64,000 bases of DNA from Xanthomonas sp. DAR 80977 (GTDB lineage: Bacteria; Pseudomonadota; Gammaproteobacteria; Xanthomonadales; Xanthomonadaceae). This document shows, in pieces, positions 54,219-62,978 of this stretch. The notes below the pieces were generated by a model. It did not search any database. It was not told the DNA's origin and saw only the letters and a program-made list of their open reading frames with translations. The translations under genes were made by a program, and so were the position numbers. The first letter of the stretch is position 1. Each line of letters starts with the position of its first letter. The DNA lies in NCBI RefSeq assembly GCF_041240605.1, contig NZ_CP162487.1, positions 1,061,001 through 1,125,000 on the forward strand, given 5' to 3'.

Positions 54219-54758
54219 ATGCAATCGACGATCCCGTCGCGGGTGCGCGCACTCGCTTCGACCCTGGCCCTGGGCGTGTGCGCCTGCTTGCCGCTGGCGG
54301 CGCTGGCCGCCGACCCGGTGCCGGAACTGCAGCGCCAGCCCGGCGCGGCGCAGGCGGTGGGCGTGGTGCACACGATCCGGCAGATCCCCGAGGCCTGCGT
54401 GCGCTTCGAAGGCGTCTACACCGGCGATGCGGCGCAGCCCTACAAGTTTTCCGCGGTGCGCAGCAGCCCCACCTGCCAACCGCGCGCCAAGCTGGTGGAG
54501 TTCGACCAGGCCAAGCCCAGCGAGGCCACCGGCTGGAAGTTCAACGACGTGATCCGCGTGCCCAGCGCGGCCTGTCCGTCGCAGCAGGCGGTGGTGCGGG
54601 TGTGGCGCAAGCCGGTGGCGACCAAGGCGGATCTCGACGGCCAGGGCCAGTCGCGGATCTACCTGGAAGAGGCGAAGAAGCAGGCGGCGGCCGGCGCGAT
54701 CGCGCAGGTGCCGCAGTTCGCCGCGCAGATGACGCTGGAAGGCAAGGCCTGCCGCTGA
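54219..54758 (+). CDS. Small secreted protein of unknown function
   Basis: The 179-residue product starts [20 protein letters not shown], with a cleavable signal peptide ending near [10 protein letters not shown]. The mature part has paired cysteines ([27 protein letters not shown] and the C-terminal KACR) and reads as a periplasmic beta-rich domain. No family recognised. A good ribosome site (CAAGGAGCAAG) precedes the ATG; its 5' sequence resembles that of the secreted protein at 51390. It is divergent from hppA. Confidence 0.65.
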   Translation: MQSTIPSRVRALASTLALGVCACLPLAALAADPVPELQRQPGAAQAVGVVHTIRQIPEACVRFEGVYTGDAAQPYKFSAVRSSPTCQPRAKLVEFDQAKPSEATGWKFNDVIRVPSAACPSQQAVVRVWRKPVATKADLDGQGQSRIYLEEAKKQAAAGAIAQVPQFAAQMTLEGKACR

Positions 54759-55046
54759 GCCGGGGCGCGTAGCGGCATTTCGCCGCGCGCGGCATCCCCA
54801 ATTGGTTCCGGCGAGATTTGCGGGACGTCGCCCGCTGCGTGCCTGCTTAAGCGTCGCCGCCGATGCCATGCATGGACATCGGCGGGTGCGGCGCGTCCTC
54901 GCCTGGTGCGATCGCATGCTCGCAAGCTCCATCGCGTCCAGCGCCGCTGGCGGCTATCTCGGACTGTCGCGCCCCGCCGCCGATGCGCACTGTCGTTGTT
55001 TCAGGTGTGCAGTTCGGCGCGTGGGCGCATTCAAGCCGGTGCAGGC

Positions 55047-55274
55047 CTAGCGCGCCGCTTCCGGCCCTTGTCGCCGCCGCCGCAACCATTCGTCGGCAAC
55101 CTCGCCCATGCTCCTGGGCACGCCGTCCTTGATCCACGCCATGAAGCCGCGATCGAACTTGAACTCGGCGCCGCATGCGCCGTTGAGGAAGCGGCGCACT
55201 GCCTGCGTATTCCGATAGGTCCTGTCGACCGGCGTCGCGCGCGTGATCGGGCCGTTTTGCCAGTCGAAGCTCAT
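55047..55274 (-). CDS. 75-residue DUF6434-like protein, copy 1
   Basis: The product starts MSFDWQNGPITRATPVDRTY and continues with TQAVRRFLNGACGAEFKFDR, FMAWIKDGVPRSMGEV and EWLRRRRQGPEAAR. It resembles the small DUF6434 family of unknown function, in which this domain may sit beside SAP-type domains. A close paralogue of equal length lies at 56893. The start MSFDWQNG is chosen by comparison with copy 2. Both copies flank the gene at 55369 and point the same way, which suggests local duplication. Confidence 0.7.
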   Translation of the reverse strand: MSFDWQNGPITRATPVDRTYRNTQAVRRFLNGACGAEFKFDRGFMAWIKDGVPRSMGEVADEWLRRRRQGPEAAR

Positions 55275-55368
55275 CTCGTTCCTTGCCGATCGTGCGCGCC
55301 GGTCGCGGTCTTGTCTTTCGTCGCGCTCCTGGCAATACTCCTGCACCCGCTAAAAGGTCCGAGCATCC

Positions 55369-56697
55369 ATGCGGTTTCAATCGATTGTCGGCGGCTTGTT
55401 GTGGCTGATGGCGGCGACGGTTGCGAGTACGGCCGCGATGCCTTCCGCCACGGCCTTGCCGGCCGTGCCGGATGCGCCCGCGCCGGATGCGGCGGCGCGC
55501 GTCCAGGCCGCCAACGACCAGTCCGTCCAGGACGCCATGCATGGCCGCTATCTGGATGCTTCGTTCGGCCTGCTGGCGCATCTCGGCGTCGCCTCGGCGG
55601 GCGATATCCAGGATGCGGACGTGTTCGACCAATGGGCGCAGGTGATGTCGTGCATGACCGGCATGCCGACGTTCAATCCGGCGAAGGCGGCGGATTTCCA
55701 CGTGCCCGAGGAACAGATCGCCGACCTGCGCGCCGCGCACGGCGTTTCCGCGCTTGCGGAGATCGTGCGCCGCGCGCGCCGCACCAGCATCGTGATCCTC
55801 GACGAGAACCATCTCGATCCGCGCGGCCGCGCGTTCGGGCTGGAGGTCGCGCGCTCCTTGCGCCCGCTCGGCTACACCGTGCTGGCGGCCGAGGCGTTGA
55901 AGCGCGATGCCGACGATGCGGTCTCGCGCGACAAGATGGCGGCGCTCTCGAAGGACGGCTACCCACGGCAGACGAGCGGCTACTACCTGCACGATCCGGT
56001 CTTCGCCGATTTCCTGCGCCAGTCTCTCGCGCTGGGCTACCGTCTGGTGTCGTACGAAACCACGCGTACGGACTACGCCGCCGATCCCGGGGAGGCCCAG
56101 GCGCAGCGGGAGCAGGACCAGGCCGACAACCTCATCCGGCGCGCGCTCGAGCACGCTCCCGCCAGCAAGATCCTGATCTATGCCGGCGAACACCATGCCG
56201 CCGAACGGCCGATCGCCGCAGAGGGCGGAAAGGTCGAGATGATGGCGCAGCGGCTCAAGCGCGCCACGGGCATCGATCCGCTGACGATCGACCAGGCGGG
56301 CCTGTCGCCGATCCCGATGAATCGGCCCGACGCCGACCTGTACGCCATCGCCGAACCCAAGACGCACGGCCGGTCCGTGGTCCTGATGCGGCACGGCAAG
56401 CCGCTGACGGTGGGCCTGCTCGCCGGTTCGGTGGATCTGCAGGTCGTGCACCCGCGCACGACGCTCGTCGCCGGACGTCCGCAATGGCTGGCGGGCATGG
56501 GCCGCACGCCGAGTCCGATCCCGCAGGCGCTGTTGCCGACCGCCGGCACCCGCCTGGTCCAGGCCTTCGTCGCGCGCGAGGGCGACGACGCGATCGCGCT
56601 GGACCAGGTGCTGGTCGCGCCGGGAACCGCAGCTCCCGCGTTGATGCTGCCGTCGCTGCCGGTTCGCTATGCCGTGCAGGAACGCGACGCGCGCTAA
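55369..56697 (+). CDS. Secreted protein with ChaN/EreA-like motifs
   Basis: The 442-residue protein has an N-terminal hydrophobic signal (SIVGGLLWLMAATVASTAAM). The body carries short conserved-looking blocks, VILDENHLDPRGRAFGLEVA, YYLHDPVFADFL, LVSYETTRTDY and ILIYAGEHHAAERP; His and Glu residues in ENH and GEHH resemble the active-site pattern of the ChaN/erythromycin-esterase-like/TIKI superfamily. I regard that as a tentative fold match. The gene is bracketed by two copies of a 75-residue protein on the opposite strand. A periplasmic hydrolase or haem/metal-related role is possible but unproven. Confidence 0.55.
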   Translation: MRFQSIVGGLLWLMAATVASTAAMPSATALPAVPDAPAPDAAARVQAANDQSVQDAMHGRYLDASFGLLAHLGVASAGDIQDADVFDQWAQVMSCMTGMPTFNPAKAADFHVPEEQIADLRAAHGVSALAEIVRRARRTSIVILDENHLDPRGRAFGLEVARSLRPLGYTVLAAEALKRDADDAVSRDKMAALSKDGYPRQTSGYYLHDPVFADFLRQSLALGYRLVSYETTRTDYAADPGEAQAQREQDQADNLIRRALEHAPASKILIYAGEHHAAERPIAAEGGKVEMMAQRLKRATGIDPLTIDQAGLSPIPMNRPDADLYAIAEPKTHGRSVVLMRHGKPLTVGLLAGSVDLQVVHPRTTLVAGRPQWLAGMGRTPSPIPQALLPTAGTRLVQAFVAREGDDAIALDQVLVAPGTAAPALMLPSLPVRYAVQERDAR

Positions 56698-56892
56698 GGC
56701 CTGCAACGCGATCGGCACAGCCTGGCCCAATCGCGTCGCCAGGTCCTGGGCAGTCGCGAGGCTGCGCTGCGCAGCCGCACTTGGCAGCAGGTTGGAGAAC
56801 TGATGCCACTGCGTTCTTTGTCGCCAGTTCTTAATCGAACGCACAGGCCACGCACGCGTAGTCGAACATATAGGCCAGGCGAACCCACGCAG

Positions 56893-57120
56893 CTATCGAG
56901 CTGGCGACAGTCCTGCCCGCCGCCGGCGCAGCCAGGCGTCGGCAACGTCGCCCATGTTCTTGGGCGCCCCGTCCCTGATCCATGCCATGAAGGCGCGATC
57001 GAACTTGAACCCGGCCCCGCACGCGCCGGTCAGGAACCGGCGCACGGCCTGGGTATTGCGGTAGGTCTCGTCCACCGGCGTTGCGCGCGTGATCGGACCG
57101 TTGTGCCAATCGACGTCCAT
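56893..57120 (-). CDS. 75-residue DUF6434-like protein, copy 2
   Basis: The product MDVDWHNGPITRATPVDETY continues with AVRRFLTGACGAGFKFDRAF, MAWIRDGAPKNMGDVADAWL and RRRRAGLSPAR. It aligns without gaps to copy 1 at 55047-55274, with most residues identical, and both are exactly 75 residues. Conservation is high at protein level although the DNA has drifted, so both copies appear to have been kept under selection. Function unknown. Confidence 0.7.
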   Translation of the reverse strand: MDVDWHNGPITRATPVDETYRNTQAVRRFLTGACGAGFKFDRAFMAWIRDGAPKNMGDVADAWLRRRRAGLSPAR

Positions 57121-57261
57121 TCTGGTTCCTTGTCGCCGGTTTGCAGGGCGGATGCCGGTTGGCATGCGATAGCGTAACCGCATCCTTCGCCGTGAATCCG
57201 CCGCACCTTTGCGCCTGGACAGGAATTCCCCAAGGCGGGGAGCGTGTTCTCGCCAGGCGCC

Positions 57262-57801
57262 TCAGGAAATCGAGGGCGCCGGACGCGGCTTCCGGAAGCT
57301 CAGCCACAGGGCGGAAAGCAGGAAGTAGAGGCCGCCGAATCCAGCGTAGGGCGCGAGCTGGGCGAGGGTCGGCGCGGCGCCGAACGACTGGACGACAAAG
57401 AACACGCCGGCGAGCGCCGATTGGGCGCCACTGAGCATCATGAAGACCTGGCCGCCGAGCTTGCGGCGACGGATGCCGACGGCGAGCTGGAACAGTCCGG
57501 CGAGCAGCGCCCATGCGCCGAACACCAGGACACCGCCCGCGTTGCCGTGCATCGCGAACGCGATGGCCATGGCGACGGCGATGACGGCACTGACCAGCGC
57601 GTTGAACGTCTGCCCCGGGTTGGCATGGAGTCCGCCGCTGCGCCGCGCATCCAGAACGTTCGCGATCGCGTCCCAGGCCGGGTAGAGCACCATGAGTGTT
57701 CCGGCGAGCGCCGCGGGTCCGGGCGAGGAAAGAAGGACCGCGGCAACCCAGGCAAAGGCGGCGCCGGCACGCAGGAAGTAGAAATTGCGAAGTGCGTTCA
57801 T
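57262..57801 (-). CDS. DUF308-like small membrane protein
   Basis: The 179-residue protein has six hydrophobic segments, starting with LRAGAAFAWVAAVLL, each separated by short loops, with one conserved-looking block LYPAWDAIANVLDARRSGG. It resembles HdeD/DUF308 proteins of unknown function. It is divergent from a TetR regulator whose probable operators lie in the shared 135-bp promoter region, so it is likely the TetR target. The basic C-terminus (RKPRPAPSIS) should be cytoplasmic. Confidence 0.7.
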   Translation of the reverse strand: MNALRNFYFLRAGAAFAWVAAVLLSSPGPAALAGTLMVLYPAWDAIANVLDARRSGGLHANPGQTFNALVSAVIAVAMAIAFAMHGNAGGVLVFGAWALLAGLFQLAVGIRRRKLGGQVFMMLSGAQSALAGVFFVVQSFGAAPTLAQLAPYAGFGGLYFLLSALWLSFRKPRPAPSIS

Positions 57802-57826
57802 GGGGACATCCTTGGAAGTTGTGTCA

Positions 57827-57843
57827 ACCTACTAGTTGGTAGA
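57827..57843. promoter_or_regulatory. Probable TetR operator 1
   Basis: acctac-tagt-tggtaga is an imperfect palindrome (CTAC...GTAG). The same 13 fixed bases recur at 57912-57928. It lies 26 bp upstream of the DUF308-like gene start. Confidence 0.65.
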
Positions 57844-57911
57844 TAAATAGTCAATGCGTTCCTGAAGTGGCTTGATCCAAGGCCATACAGGACTCGATGG
57901 GTCGAGTGACT

Positions 57912-57928
57912 ACCTACCGAGTGGTAGA
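57912..57928. promoter_or_regulatory. Probable TetR operator 2
   Basis: acctac-cgag-tggtaga contains the perfect palindrome ctacc-gagt-ggtag and ends 8 bp before the TetR start codon, a usual position for autorepression. Confidence 0.65.
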
Positions 57929-57936
57929 ATCCAGTC

Positions 57937-58512
57937 ATGACGACCCAGCAGAAACTCATCGATTCGGCCCGTTACCTGATCCAGACCCGGGGCTACAACG
58001 GCTTCAGCTACGCCGACGTCGCCGAACAGGTACAGGTGCGCAAGGCGAGCATCCACCACCACTTTCCTGCCAAGGCCGATCTGGCGCGTGCGGTCGTGGA
58101 GGAATCCCGCGCCCTGATCGTTGCGCAGACACGGATGCTGGAGAGCGGCGCCTTCGATCCCGAGCAGCAACTCGGCTTCTATACCGGCTACTGGGAGCGG
58201 TGCATCGCCGACGCGTCCGCCCCTTTTTGCGTCGCCGGCATGCTTGCCAGCGAATTGCCCACCTTGCCCGACGATCTGGCCGAGCATGTGCGCGCGCACT
58301 TCCGCGACCTGTCGAACTGGCTGGAAATCGTACTGACCAAGGGCGCGCAACTGGGCCGGTTCCAGCTGCAAGGCTCCGCCCGTCTTGAGGCGGAAGCGTT
58401 CATGTCGATCGTGTACGGCGCGATGCTCACCGCGCGCGCCTATGGCGAACCGAAGGTGTTCGCGGAGATCGTCCAGAGCGGGCTGAAGAAGCTTCTGCGC
58501 CCGCCAGGGTGA
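57937..58512 (+). CDS. TetR/AcrR-family regulator
   Basis: The 191-residue protein has a TetR HTH at residues 5-52 (KLIDSARYLIQTRGYNGFSY, then VRKASIHHHFPAKADLA) and an all-helical C-terminal ligand domain (FCVAGMLASELPTLPDDLAE; FMSIVYGAMLTARAYG). The early Cys in PFCVAG is typical of members that respond to electrophiles or oxidants, which is suggestive only. It is divergent from the DUF308-like gene and flanked by paired palindromes, so it probably represses both itself and that gene. Confidence 0.88.
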   Translation: MTTQQKLIDSARYLIQTRGYNGFSYADVAEQVQVRKASIHHHFPAKADLARAVVEESRALIVAQTRMLESGAFDPEQQLGFYTGYWERCIADASAPFCVAGMLASELPTLPDDLAEHVRAHFRDLSNWLEIVLTKGAQLGRFQLQGSARLEAEAFMSIVYGAMLTARAYGEPKVFAEIVQSGLKKLLRPPG

Positions 58513-58658
58513 TCCGCCCGGCGCTCACCGGCACAGCGCGTCGGGCGCAGGATGTGTGGCGTCGGGGACCAGGCTGCGACGAAAGCGGCGCTGTCCCGGC
58601 AGCCATGACCGAAGCGCGCTGGACGCCGGGGCCCGAGTCCCGACACCAGCGCCATGCC

Positions 58659-59918
58659 TCACCCTTCCCAGGCCGGCAGTTTCTTCTTCACCGCCACGTT
58701 CTTCAGCGCCACGTACCTGGGCAGGCCGTCGCTGCGGTCGTAGGGCGGGTAGGCCTCGCCGCGGATCAGCGGCTGCAGGTAGCGGCGCGCCTTCTCGGTG
58801 ATGCCGAAGCCGTCCTTGCGCAGGAACGCCGGCGGCATCTTCTTCTCGTGGTTGGCGATCCTGCTCAGCGGTGCGGCCTCGATCTTCCAGCGGTATGGCG
58901 CATCGCTGCTGCGCACGATCACCGGCATCACCGCGTTCATGCCCTTCAGCGCGAACTGCACCGCGGCCTTGCCGGCCGCCTGCGCCTGTTCCCAGTCGGT
59001 CTTTGAGGCGATGTGGCGGGCCGAGCGCTGCAGGTAGTCGGGCAGGGTCCAGTGCACCTTGTAGCCGAGTTCGGCCTTGACCTTGCCGGCCAGGTAAGAC
59101 GCCACGCCACCGAGCTGGCTGTGGCCGAACGCGTCGGTGCCGCCGCCGGCATCGGCGACGAAGCGCCCGTCGGCGGTCTGGATGCCTTCGCTGGCCACCA
59201 CCACGCACCAGCCGACCTTGTCCACCACCTTGCGCACCTGCGCCAGGAACGCGGCTTCGTCGTAGGCGCGCTCGGGGAACAGGATGATCTGCGGCGCGTC
59301 GTCCGGCGACTGCGCGGCCAGCCCGGCCGCGGCGGCCAGCCAGCCGGCGTGGCGGCCCATCGCCTCGTAGACAAATACCTTGGTCGAGGTCTCGGCCATC
59401 GCCGCCACGTCCAGCGCCGCCTCGCGCACCGACACCGCGGTGTACTTGGCCGCCGAGCCGAAGCCGGGACAGGTGTCGGTGACCGCCAGGTCGTTGTCGA
59501 TGGTCTTGGGCACGCCGATGCAGTGCAGCGGGTAGCCGAACGCGTCGGCCAGCTGCGACACCTTCCAGGCGGTATCGGCCGAGTCGTTGCCGCCGTTGTA
59601 GAGGAAGTAGCGCACGTCGTGCGCCTGCAACACCTGCAGCAGGCGCTCGTACTTGGCGCGATCGGCCTCCAGCGACTTGAGCTTGTAGCGGCACGAGCCG
59701 AACGCGCCGCCGGGCGTGTGCGCCAGCGCGCGGATCGCCGCGGCCGATTCCTTGGAGGTGTCGATCAGCTCTTCGCGCAGCGCGCCGAGGATGCCGTTGC
59801 GTGCGGCCAGGACCTTGACCTTGCGCGCGCGCGCCTCGCCGATCACGGCGGCGGCGCTGGCGTTGATGACGGCGGTGACGCCGCCGGATTGGGCGTAGAG
59901 CAGGGTGCCTTGGGCCAT
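58659..59918 (-). CDS. 6-phosphofructokinase, probably pyrophosphate-dependent
   Basis: The 419-residue PFK-fold protein has YNGGNDSADTAWKVSQLA in place of the GGDGT-type ATP loop of ATP-PFK, then GVPKTIDNDLAVTDTCPGFG, TSTKVFVYEAMGRHAGWLAA and the fructose-6-phosphate region. Asp in the GG-D position is the feature linked to pyrophosphate as phosphoryl donor, and PPi-dependent PFKs are known in Xanthomonas. It would interconvert fructose 6-phosphate and fructose 1,6-bisphosphate using PPi/Pi. The start MAQGTLLYAQSGGVTAVINA begins the fold directly. It is divergent from adk. Confidence 0.88.
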   Translation of the reverse strand: MAQGTLLYAQSGGVTAVINASAAAVIGEARARKVKVLAARNGILGALREELIDTSKESAAAIRALAHTPGGAFGSCRYKLKSLEADRAKYERLLQVLQAHDVRYFLYNGGNDSADTAWKVSQLADAFGYPLHCIGVPKTIDNDLAVTDTCPGFGSAAKYTAVSVREAALDVAAMAETSTKVFVYEAMGRHAGWLAAAAGLAAQSPDDAPQIILFPERAYDEAAFLAQVRKVVDKVGWCVVVASEGIQTADGRFVADAGGGTDAFGHSQLGGVASYLAGKVKAELGYKVHWTLPDYLQRSARHIASKTDWEQAQAAGKAAVQFALKGMNAVMPVIVRSSDAPYRWKIEAAPLSRIANHEKKMPPAFLRKDGFGITEKARRYLQPLIRGEAYPPYDRSDGLPRYVALKNVAVKKKLPAWEG

Positions 59919-60063
59919 GGTCGGGGCTCGCTCCTGGGGTGGGGACATTGCCGGGACATTGCCCGGATGCGGTAAGCTGGGGACCTTGCGGTACAGCGCA
60001 GGCGTGGCCCCCGAGTCTAACGCCGCCGGCCGCGCACGGTAATTTCCTCGAGGAGTCAGGTTG

Positions 60064-60627
60064 ATGCGATTGGTTCTGTTGGGACCGCCCGGATCGGGCA
60101 AGGGCACGCAGGCGGCCCGCCTGAAGGACAAGCTGCAGATCCCGCACATTTCCACCGGCGATCTGCTGCGCGCCGAAGTCGCCGCCGGCACTCCGCTGGG
60201 CGTGCAGGCCAAGGAAGTGATGGCGCGCGGCGACCTGGTTTCCGACGACATCCTGCTCGGCATGCTCGAATCGCGGCTCGGCCGCGACGACGTCGCCAAT
60301 GGCTTCATCCTCGACGGCTATCCGCGCAACCTGGCCCAGGCTTCGGCGCTGGACGAACTGCTGGCCAAGATCGGCCAGCCGCTGGACGCGGTGGTGCAGC
60401 TGGACGTGGCCACCGAGCTGCTGGTCGAGCGCATCGCCGGCCGCGCCAAGGCCGAAGGCCGCGAAGACGACAACCCCGAGTCGGTGCGCAAGCGCCTGCA
60501 GGTGTACAACGATTCGACCGCGCCGGTGATCGGCTTCTACGACAAGCGCGGCACCCTGGCGCGCGTGGACGGCGTCGGTTCGCTGGAAGACGTGCTGGCC
60601 CGCATCCTGGCGGCGATCGGCCGCTGA
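60064..60627 (+). CDS. adk: Adenylate kinase (short form)
   Basis: The 187-residue enzyme phosphorylates AMP with ATP. P-loop: LLGPPGSGKGTQAARL; AMP-binding: ISTGDLLRAEVAAG; ILDGYPRNLAQA. The LID is the short type (GRAKAEGREDDNPESVRKRL, no zinc-finger insertion), which explains the length of 187 rather than about 214. The ATG at 60064 follows AGGAGTCAGGTTG. It is divergent from the PFK gene. Confidence 0.96.
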   Translation: MRLVLLGPPGSGKGTQAARLKDKLQIPHISTGDLLRAEVAAGTPLGVQAKEVMARGDLVSDDILLGMLESRLGRDDVANGFILDGYPRNLAQASALDELLAKIGQPLDAVVQLDVATELLVERIAGRAKAEGREDDNPESVRKRLQVYNDSTAPVIGFYDKRGTLARVDGVGSLEDVLARILAAIGR

Positions 60628-60735
60628 GCCGGCCCTGTGCCGAGCGGCCGCGGCGATGCGGCGCTCGGCGCGATTGATTGCCCGAGCCGTTCGACGCTGC
60701 GGTTTCTGCGCAGGCTCGCGGCAACTTGGTTGGGC

Positions 60736-60968
60736 GCACTGGGAGGGGCTTCGGCCCCGACCATGTCCGCAGCCGGAAGTCTCGCCGCTGCGCCCGTCGC
60801 GGTTGAAACCGCTCCTGCAAGAGCCGCGCGTTTCGCTCTGGCTGGGTGCACTGTAGGAGGGGCTTCGGCCCCGACCGTTTCCGCAGCCGGAAGTCTCGCC
60901 GCTGCGTTCGTCCTGGTTGAAACCGCCGCGCCGCAAGAGCCGCGCGCTGCGCTGGATGGTGCACTGTG
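60736..60968. repeat. Two direct repeats (~112 bp) of a REP-like element
   Basis: Both units share gcactg, (t)ggaggggcttcggccccgacc, then ccgcagccggaagtctcgccgctgcg and ggttgaaaccgc, followed by aagagccgcgcg. They start at about 60737 and 60848. The ggggcttcggcccc core is a hairpin. Confidence 0.85.
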
Positions 60969-61468
60969 GGTGAAGCTCTGGGTGGCCATGCGTCATCGGC
61001 CTCCGCAGTGGCGCTGGCGGAGGACTCCAACTGCCGTGCGTTCGGTGTGGCGGGCGCGTCGAGCGCCGCTCTTACCATGAACTACCATGAACCCGCCGTC
61101 TTCGCCGCGCGGCGACAGGGCGGGCGAAACCCTGCCTCCCGCCGCGCGCGGAGGCGGGCGGGAGGCCGGAAACGGTTAGGTGCCAGCGAACGGGCTTGCT
61201 CAGGGCCCCACAACATGAGCTCCCTTGGGGATGGCCTCTTGGGGAGTAGGACCGTAGGGTGTCGAGGCTGGCCCGTTCATTTTCGACGTTGGCTCCCGAC
61301 TTGCCTATCGGGAACTTTCTTCAGGGGGTGTGGGGGATTCCCTACTTGACGCGGCCGCCGTTTCGGGCAAGCGCGAAGCCGCCGGCGCCGTCCGATGGCG
61401 CCGCGGGGCGGCGCCGGGCGGCCATCGTGCCGGTTTGCGCGCGTCGGGGGATCGGCGACAATCGGCCC
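60969..61468. other. 500-bp region upstream of mpl with a structured segment
   Basis: From about 61180 to 61340 the sequence is less GC-biased and can form several stems: gaacgggc (61188-61195) with gcccgttc (61271-61278), tcccga with tcggga, and ccccaca (61207-61213) with tgtgggg (61329-61335). No ORF is credible here. It may be an RNA leader or small RNA; no family recognised. Confidence 0.45.
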
Positions 61469-62950
61469 ATGAGCAAGATCCATATTCTCGGCATCGCCGG
61501 TACGTTCATGGGCGGTGTCGCCGCGCTGGCGCGCGAACTCGGCCATGCGGTCGAAGGCAGCGACCAGGCGATCTACCCGCCGATGTCCACGCAACTGGAG
61601 CACCTTGGCATCGCGCTGAAGCAGGGCTACCTGCCCGAGCACATCGGCAGCGACTGCGAGCAGGTGATCGTCGGCAACGCGCTGTCGCGCGGCAATGCCG
61701 CGGTCGAGGCGGTGCTGGATGCCGGGCGTGCCTACACCTCCGGCGCGCAGTGGCTGAGCGAGCAGGTGCTGCCCGGGCGCGACACGCTGGCGGTGGCCGG
61801 CACCCACGGCAAGACCACCACCACCAGCATCCTCACCTGGCTGCTGCAGGCGGCCGGCCGCGAGCCGGGCTTCCTGATCGGCGGCGTGGCCGAGGATTTC
61901 GGCGTGTCCGCGCGGCTGGGCGGCAAGGCGGTTTCGGCCGGCGGCGCGCATCGCGCTCCGGCGCCGGATGCCGCCGCCGCGAGCGGGCATGCGGCAGCCG
62001 CCACCGGCTCTGCTGCAGTCGACGGCGAAGCCGCCGTCGTGGCGGAGCGGCCGCTGTTCGTGGTCGAGGCCGACGAGTACGACACCGCGTTCTTCGACAA
62101 GCGCAGCAAGTTCGTGCACTACCGGCCGCTGGTGGCGATCCTCAACAACCTCGAGTACGACCACGCCGACATCTTTCCCGACGTGGCCGCGATCCAGCGC
62201 CAGTTCCATCACCTGGTGCGCACCGTGCCGCGGCGTGGGCGGCTGATCGTCAATGGCGAGGACGCGCACCTGCGCGAGGTGCTGGCGATGGGCTGCTGGA
62301 CCCCGGTGGAGCGCTTCGGCTTCGATCCGGCGTTCGAATGGAGCGCGCGCCCGCTCGCCGCCGACGGCAGCCATTTCGCGGTGCTGCACCACGGCCGGGA
62401 ACTGGGCGAAGTGCGCTGGCCGCTGCTTGGCCGGCACAACGTGATGAATGCGCTGGCGGCGCTGGCCGCGGCGCACGCGGTCGGCGTGGCGCCGGCGCAG
62501 GTGATGCCGGCGCTGGCGCAGTTCCGCAGCGTCAAGCGGCGCCTGGAAGTGCTCGGGCAGGCGCAGGGCATCACCGTGTACGACGATTTCGCGCACCATC
62601 CCACCGCGATCCGCACCACCCTGGAAGGCCTGCGCGCCAAGGTCGGCGCGGCGCGCATCGTGGTGGCGATGGAGCCGCGCAGCAATTCGATGCGCCTGGG
62701 CGCGCACGCCGATGCGCTGGCGCCGGCGCTGGAGGCGGCCGATGCGGTGGTGTTCCTGCAACGCCCGGAACTGGCCTGGGACGCCGCCAAGGTGATCGAC
62801 GCAGTGCGCGGCCAGGCCTGTGCCGCTGCGGACGTGGACGCGCTGCTGGCGGCGCTGCAGGCGCAGGCGCGTGCCGGCGACCATGTGGTGTTCATGTCCA
62901 ACGGCGGCTTCGACGGCGCGCCGCGGCGCTTCCTGGCGGCGCTGCAGTGA
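61469..62950 (+). CDS. mpl: UDP-N-acetylmuramate:tripeptide ligase
   Basis: The 493-residue Mur-ligase relative attaches recycled L-Ala-gamma-D-Glu-mDAP tripeptide to UDP-MurNAc in peptidoglycan recycling. Mpl marks are MSKIHILGIAGTFMGG at the N-terminus, the P-loop AVAGTHGKTTTTSILTWLL, FVVEADEYDTAFFDKRSKFV, NLEYDHADIFPD and the C-terminal YDDFAHHPTAI and EPRSNSMRLG. An Ala-rich insertion of about 35 residues (from HRAPAPDAAAASGHAAAAT) lies in the central domain before VVEADEYD; otherwise the length is normal. The ATG at 61469 begins the conserved Rossmann fold. It may be co-transcribed with the next gene (28 bp gap). Confidence 0.95.
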   Translation: MSKIHILGIAGTFMGGVAALARELGHAVEGSDQAIYPPMSTQLEHLGIALKQGYLPEHIGSDCEQVIVGNALSRGNAAVEAVLDAGRAYTSGAQWLSEQVLPGRDTLAVAGTHGKTTTTSILTWLLQAAGREPGFLIGGVAEDFGVSARLGGKAVSAGGAHRAPAPDAAAASGHAAAATGSAAVDGEAAVVAERPLFVVEADEYDTAFFDKRSKFVHYRPLVAILNNLEYDHADIFPDVAAIQRQFHHLVRTVPRRGRLIVNGEDAHLREVLAMGCWTPVERFGFDPAFEWSARPLAADGSHFAVLHHGRELGEVRWPLLGRHNVMNALAALAAAHAVGVAPAQVMPALAQFRSVKRRLEVLGQAQGITVYDDFAHHPTAIRTTLEGLRAKVGAARIVVAMEPRSNSMRLGAHADALAPALEAADAVVFLQRPELAWDAAKVIDAVRGQACAAADVDALLAALQAQARAGDHVVFMSNGGFDGAPRRFLAALQ

Positions 62951-62978
62951 GCGCCATGCCGCGCCGCGGAGCGAGCGC

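Noticed and set aside
61180..61345. tmRNA, RNase P RNA, SRP RNA or 6S RNA
   Set aside because: The conserved cores of these RNAs that I know (for example the GGTTCGAATCC end of tmRNA or the GGAAGGAAGCAG of SRP RNA) are absent.
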